Assembly: GCA_019243195.1 (NCBI GenBank)
Contig: JAFAUQ010000102.1
Coordinates: 1 to 35,095, forward strand
DNA: 35,095 bases
Reading direction: 5' to 3'
Source: Hyphomicrobiales bacterium
Lineage (GTDB): Bacteria > Pseudomonadota > Alphaproteobacteria > Rhizobiales > Xanthobacteraceae
Shown here: positions 32,864 to 35,095 of the stretch, in pieces
How the letters are laid out: each line of letters opens with the position of its first letter
How positions within the stretch are numbered: the stretch's first letter is position 1
Translations under genes and position numbers: made by a program
The notes under the pieces: generated by a model
The model's database searches: none
What the model was told of the DNA's origin: nothing
What the model saw: the letters and a program-made list of their open reading frames with translations, nothing else

Positions 32864-33481
32864 ATGCCGCTGCAAGTCTCCAAACCGGCCGTTGCCGCTG
32901 AGAAGGCGGTATGTTCCATGCTTGCTCGCATCGCGGCAACCGATAGCGGGTATGTGTCTGCACTGCAGTCGGCCGCACCGGGTTCGCTTGCAATTTCCAC
33001 GCCGCATCGGATCGCGGTCCTCGCGCTCGACCGGATCCATGCCGGAATGTCGCTGCGCTCAGCCGTGGAAAAGAAGGGCTGGCGCTTCTTCGTGCACCGC
33101 GGCGACAAGGTAGTGGCGACGGTCAATTCCTCGATAAGCAGCAAGGGAAAGCACGGTTTCTCTAATATCACAGATGGTCCATTCGTGACCGGAACCGAGC
33201 AGGCGATCCTCAAGGCAGAGCGGCTCGATCCGGTTCGGAAGGGTCTCTTCGAGCCGCTGTTGCTGCAGGTGCCGGCGATCCATCTGATTTCGTTATGGCT
33301 CAAAAATCTCGAGCGGGACGCCGACCTCTTAATGCCAATTCCACCTACCCCGCGGGGTGTGCCTGCCTACCAAGCTGCCCCGGCCAGCGAATTTGTTGCG
33401 ACAATTGCAAACTTGGCATCGCAGAAAAGACAAGAGCACGAAGAATTCCGCCGCCGCGGGCAAGCGCAGGGTCGCACCTAG
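32864..33481 (+). CDS. Unknown protein next to cysteine protease
   Basis: This 205-aa protein has no domain I recognise. It is mostly alpha/beta with a LLLQVPAIHLISLWLKNLE helix near residue 155 and a basic, charged C-terminus (KRQEHEEFRRRGQAQ). I chose ATG 32864, two bases after the protease stop; the frame opens at 32786 but that part lies inside the protease gene. The tight spacing argues for a shared role: substrate, chaperone or inhibitor of the protease are all possible (inference). Confidence 0.72.
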   Translation: MPLQVSKPAVAAEKAVCSMLARIAATDSGYVSALQSAAPGSLAISTPHRIAVLALDRIHAGMSLRSAVEKKGWRFFVHRGDKVVATVNSSISSKGKHGFSNITDGPFVTGTEQAILKAERLDPVRKGLFEPLLLQVPAIHLISLWLKNLERDADLLMPIPPTPRGVPAYQAAPASEFVATIANLASQKRQEHEEFRRRGQAQGRT

Positions 33482-33558
33482 CCGCGACTGCTGCGGCCCA
33501 AATGACCGGCCCGATCAGAGCGCGATGAGGATTGGCACCCTGCCCTGACTTCTTCTTC

Positions 33559-33587
33559 GAGCATGACCTTTTCCGATTTGGCTGCAC
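33559..33587. repeat. Degenerate half copy of the GAGCATGATC hairpin repeat
   Basis: This stretch matches the left arm and loop of the hairpin at 665-712 at 24 of 29 positions (GAGCATGACCTTTTCCGA...GCTGCAC). The right arm is absent, so no hairpin forms. It lies in the 271-bp gap 33482-33752, which otherwise shows no gene. Confidence 0.6.
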
Positions 33588-33752
33588 CCGCCGAAGGCGC
33601 CAAGCCACACCTTCAACTCTACCAAGGTCTGCACGCCGGCGTATTTCAGTTATTCGGAGTGTGCTCTCGTCGCACCCAAGTGTGAGATTCCTCACACTAG
33701 TTTGCGAATAGAATGGCGCAGACTCGCGCAAACAAAGCTGCGGGTGGAAGGC

Positions 33753-33980
33753 ATGCCAAACGACGAAAATGGGGATACTTGCTTCTTCTGTAAGAAAGGC
33801 AAATTCGTCACCCGTACGGAGGAAATCGCGTTTCACCAATGGACCGACAAAGGATACGTTTTCTGTCGCATTCCGGTGTCGATCGGCGTCTGTGATCGCT
33901 GCGGATCGCGCAATTGGAACGACGAGACCGAAGCGCTCATCGACGACGCCGTTCGCAAGGAATATGACAAGTTTCGATGA
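33753..33980 (+). CDS. YgiT-type zinc-finger protein
   Basis: This 75-aa protein has CFFC (about 9-12) and CDRC (about 47-50) zinc ligands, as in the N-terminal zinc finger of MqsA/YgiT antitoxins. A helical tail follows, without a HTH. I chose ATG 33753, preceded by GGTGGAAG; an in-frame start at 33702 adds 17 residues. Such short forms are often antitoxins, but no toxin gene is next to it. Stand-alone here. Confidence 0.78.
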   Translation: MPNDENGDTCFFCKKGKFVTRTEEIAFHQWTDKGYVFCRIPVSIGVCDRCGSRNWNDETEALIDDAVRKEYDKFR

Positions 33981-34075
33981 TCGCTTTCCAGGGTAGGGAA
34001 GAAGCGCTTACGAATGAGCAAAGCTTGCGCTGCGCGCCGCCACGGCGGATAACAAGTGACTTAGAGAGTCTGGAC

Positions 34076-34993
34076 TTAAGACAGGACGCCGCCAATCCCC
34101 TCGGCCGCAAGCTTCGCAAGCGCGGCCGGGTTGAGCACCGCGATCCCACCGCGCTGCAGCCGCACCCATTTGCGGTTTTCCCAGGCGCGCAGCTGCTTGT
34201 TCGTGCTCTCGCGCGACATGCCGATGATGCTGCTCAGTTCCCGCTGGGTGATGCGGATGTTGCGGTGAGCGGAGGGCGCCTCCGGGCCGCCGGTCAATTG
34301 CAGCAGAGTCTTCGCCAGCCGCCCGGGGAAGCTCAGGTACATCACGTCCTCGACTTGCTCGCTGGTGTGGCGGATGCGCGCGCACAGGATTTCGATGAAT
34401 TTGAGCGCGATGTCGGGCTGTTCCCGCAGGAAGGGGATGAAGTCGCGGCGGTCGATGACCATGAGTTCGCAGTCATCCATCGCGACCGCGTCGGCGGTGC
34501 GCGAGCGTCCATCGAGAAGTGCGATCTCGCCGAATATTTCACCCGGGTTGATGATGTTGAGCACCGCTTCGCGGCCGTCCGGGGTGGGGACGCTGATCTT
34601 CACCGAGCCCCACAGGACCGCCATCAGGCCGGTGCCGGGGTCGCCTTTGGCAAAGATCGTTGCGCCGCGCCGCACCGAGCGGCGGGTCATGTAGGTGCCG
34701 AAGTGCTCGATGACCGCCGGTGGAAATTCGCGAAATAGAGGGTGATTGCGCAGCGGCGCGAGCTTGTCGAGGACCCGAGGCGGGGACTTGGCGTCGCGTG
34801 AAGGCAGCACGACCGGGGTGACCTCGGATCGCAAATCGGGCGCATCTTGCGCGGAATGCGTAACGGCCGCAGGGGGCGCATCTGCCGCCTCCGCCGGCCA
34901 GGGCAGGCAATCATGAGATATTGCGGCGCCGTTTGAAAGAGCTTTTCGCCCACCGCCCGGTTGGGGTCGGATGTCTGAAATGTGCGGCTTCAA
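34076..34993 (-). CDS. Crp/Fnr-family regulator with long N-terminal extension
   Basis: This 305-aa protein has a roughly 75-residue low-complexity N-terminus. A cyclic-nucleotide-binding beta-roll follows (FAKGDPGTGLMAVLWGSVKI, then GEIFGEIALLDGRSRTADA with the Glu and Arg of a phosphate-binding cassette), then a winged HTH (ITQRELSSIIGMSRESTNKQL). It lacks the Fnr cysteines. It is likely a transcription factor that senses cAMP or a related nucleotide. I chose TTG 34993 because GAGGAGG lies 7 nt upstream; TTG 34999 is too close to that site. A class III cyclase lies 3.4 kb away, but many such pairs coexist in these genomes. Confidence 0.9.
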   Translation of the reverse strand: MKPHISDIRPQPGGGRKALSNGAAISHDCLPWPAEAADAPPAAVTHSAQDAPDLRSEVTPVVLPSRDAKSPPRVLDKLAPLRNHPLFREFPPAVIEHFGTYMTRRSVRRGATIFAKGDPGTGLMAVLWGSVKISVPTPDGREAVLNIINPGEIFGEIALLDGRSRTADAVAMDDCELMVIDRRDFIPFLREQPDIALKFIEILCARIRHTSEQVEDVMYLSFPGRLAKTLLQLTGGPEAPSAHRNIRITQRELSSIIGMSRESTNKQLRAWENRKWVRLQRGGIAVLNPAALAKLAAEGIGGVLS

Positions 34994-35095
34994 GACCAAA
35001 CCTCCTCAACTTTGAATGTCCCTCGCTGAGGAATGTCGCGGGGGCGCCTGCCAAAGGGTTGCGTTGAAGCGATCGCCGTGAGCGTCCGGGCGCGC

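Noticed and set aside
1-35095. CRISPR array, prophage, insertion sequence or integrase
   Set aside because: No regular direct-repeat array, no transposase or integrase coding sequence, and no phage genes were seen.

Overview
The window is GC-rich, tightly packed chromosomal DNA. It probably comes from an alphaproteobacterium of the Hyphomicrobiales (Bradyrhizobium / Xanthobacteraceae type). The reasons are the queA-tgt pair, the abundance of branched-chain-type ABC transport and class III cyclase genes, and dispersed hairpin repeats with GAGCATGATC ends that I remember from that group. The taxonomic call is an inference; no rRNA or marker phylogeny is available here. I see no phage, integrase, transposase or CRISPR array.

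Region 1 (1-14076) looks like a catabolic island. A leftward operon encodes a three-subunit molybdenum hydroxylase (FAD, 2Fe-2S and Mo subunits). A metallo-beta-lactamase-fold hydrolase gene is spliced in by overlapping stops and starts, and a cut-off SDR gene follows. A divergent rightward operon starts with a HigBA toxin-antitoxin pair and continues with an HpaB-type flavin monooxygenase, an enamidase-like amidohydrolase (4-nt overlap) and a LivHMGF ABC transporter. After a reversed BrnT-type toxin-antitoxin pair comes the matching LivK-type periplasmic binding protein. Together these suggest uptake of a small substrate, ring hydroxylation by the Mo enzyme, oxygenation, and hydrolytic opening of a cyclic amide. 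An N-heteroaromatic compound or lactam is the best guess, but the substrate is unknown. This is the best candidate for an undescribed system in the window.

Region 2 (14101-19078) holds a conserved protein of unknown function, an NTF2-like protein, a leftward sulfur/cysteine set (cysteine synthase, AlaX-type tRNA editing protein, 3-mercaptopyruvate sulfurtransferase) and a crotonase-fold enzyme without the usual hydratase glutamates. Region 3 (19198-24126) has two long hairpin elements with compensating arm differences, a cupin, the queuosine genes queA and tgt (Tgt lacks its zinc cysteines), a four-helix membrane protein and a luciferase-like flavin oxidoreductase.

Region 4 (24142-30662) has a zinc-ribbon mini-protein, a secreted subtilase, an NTF2-like protein, a DUF2188-like protein, tRNA-Lys(TTT) and a 1125-residue cyclase/AAA/TPR regulator whose stop codon lies inside the tRNA gene. 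Region 5 (30939-34993) has a 36-residue peptide that is half Lys/Arg, a P-loop protein six nucleotides after it, an AvrRpt2-like cysteine protease with an unknown partner, a YgiT-type zinc-finger protein and a Crp/Fnr regulator with an N-terminal extension and a TTG start. No gene-free stretch exceeds 300 bases; the larger gaps (19079-19379, 19878-20168, 30663-30938, 33482-33752) are covered by the repeat, terminator and operator entries.
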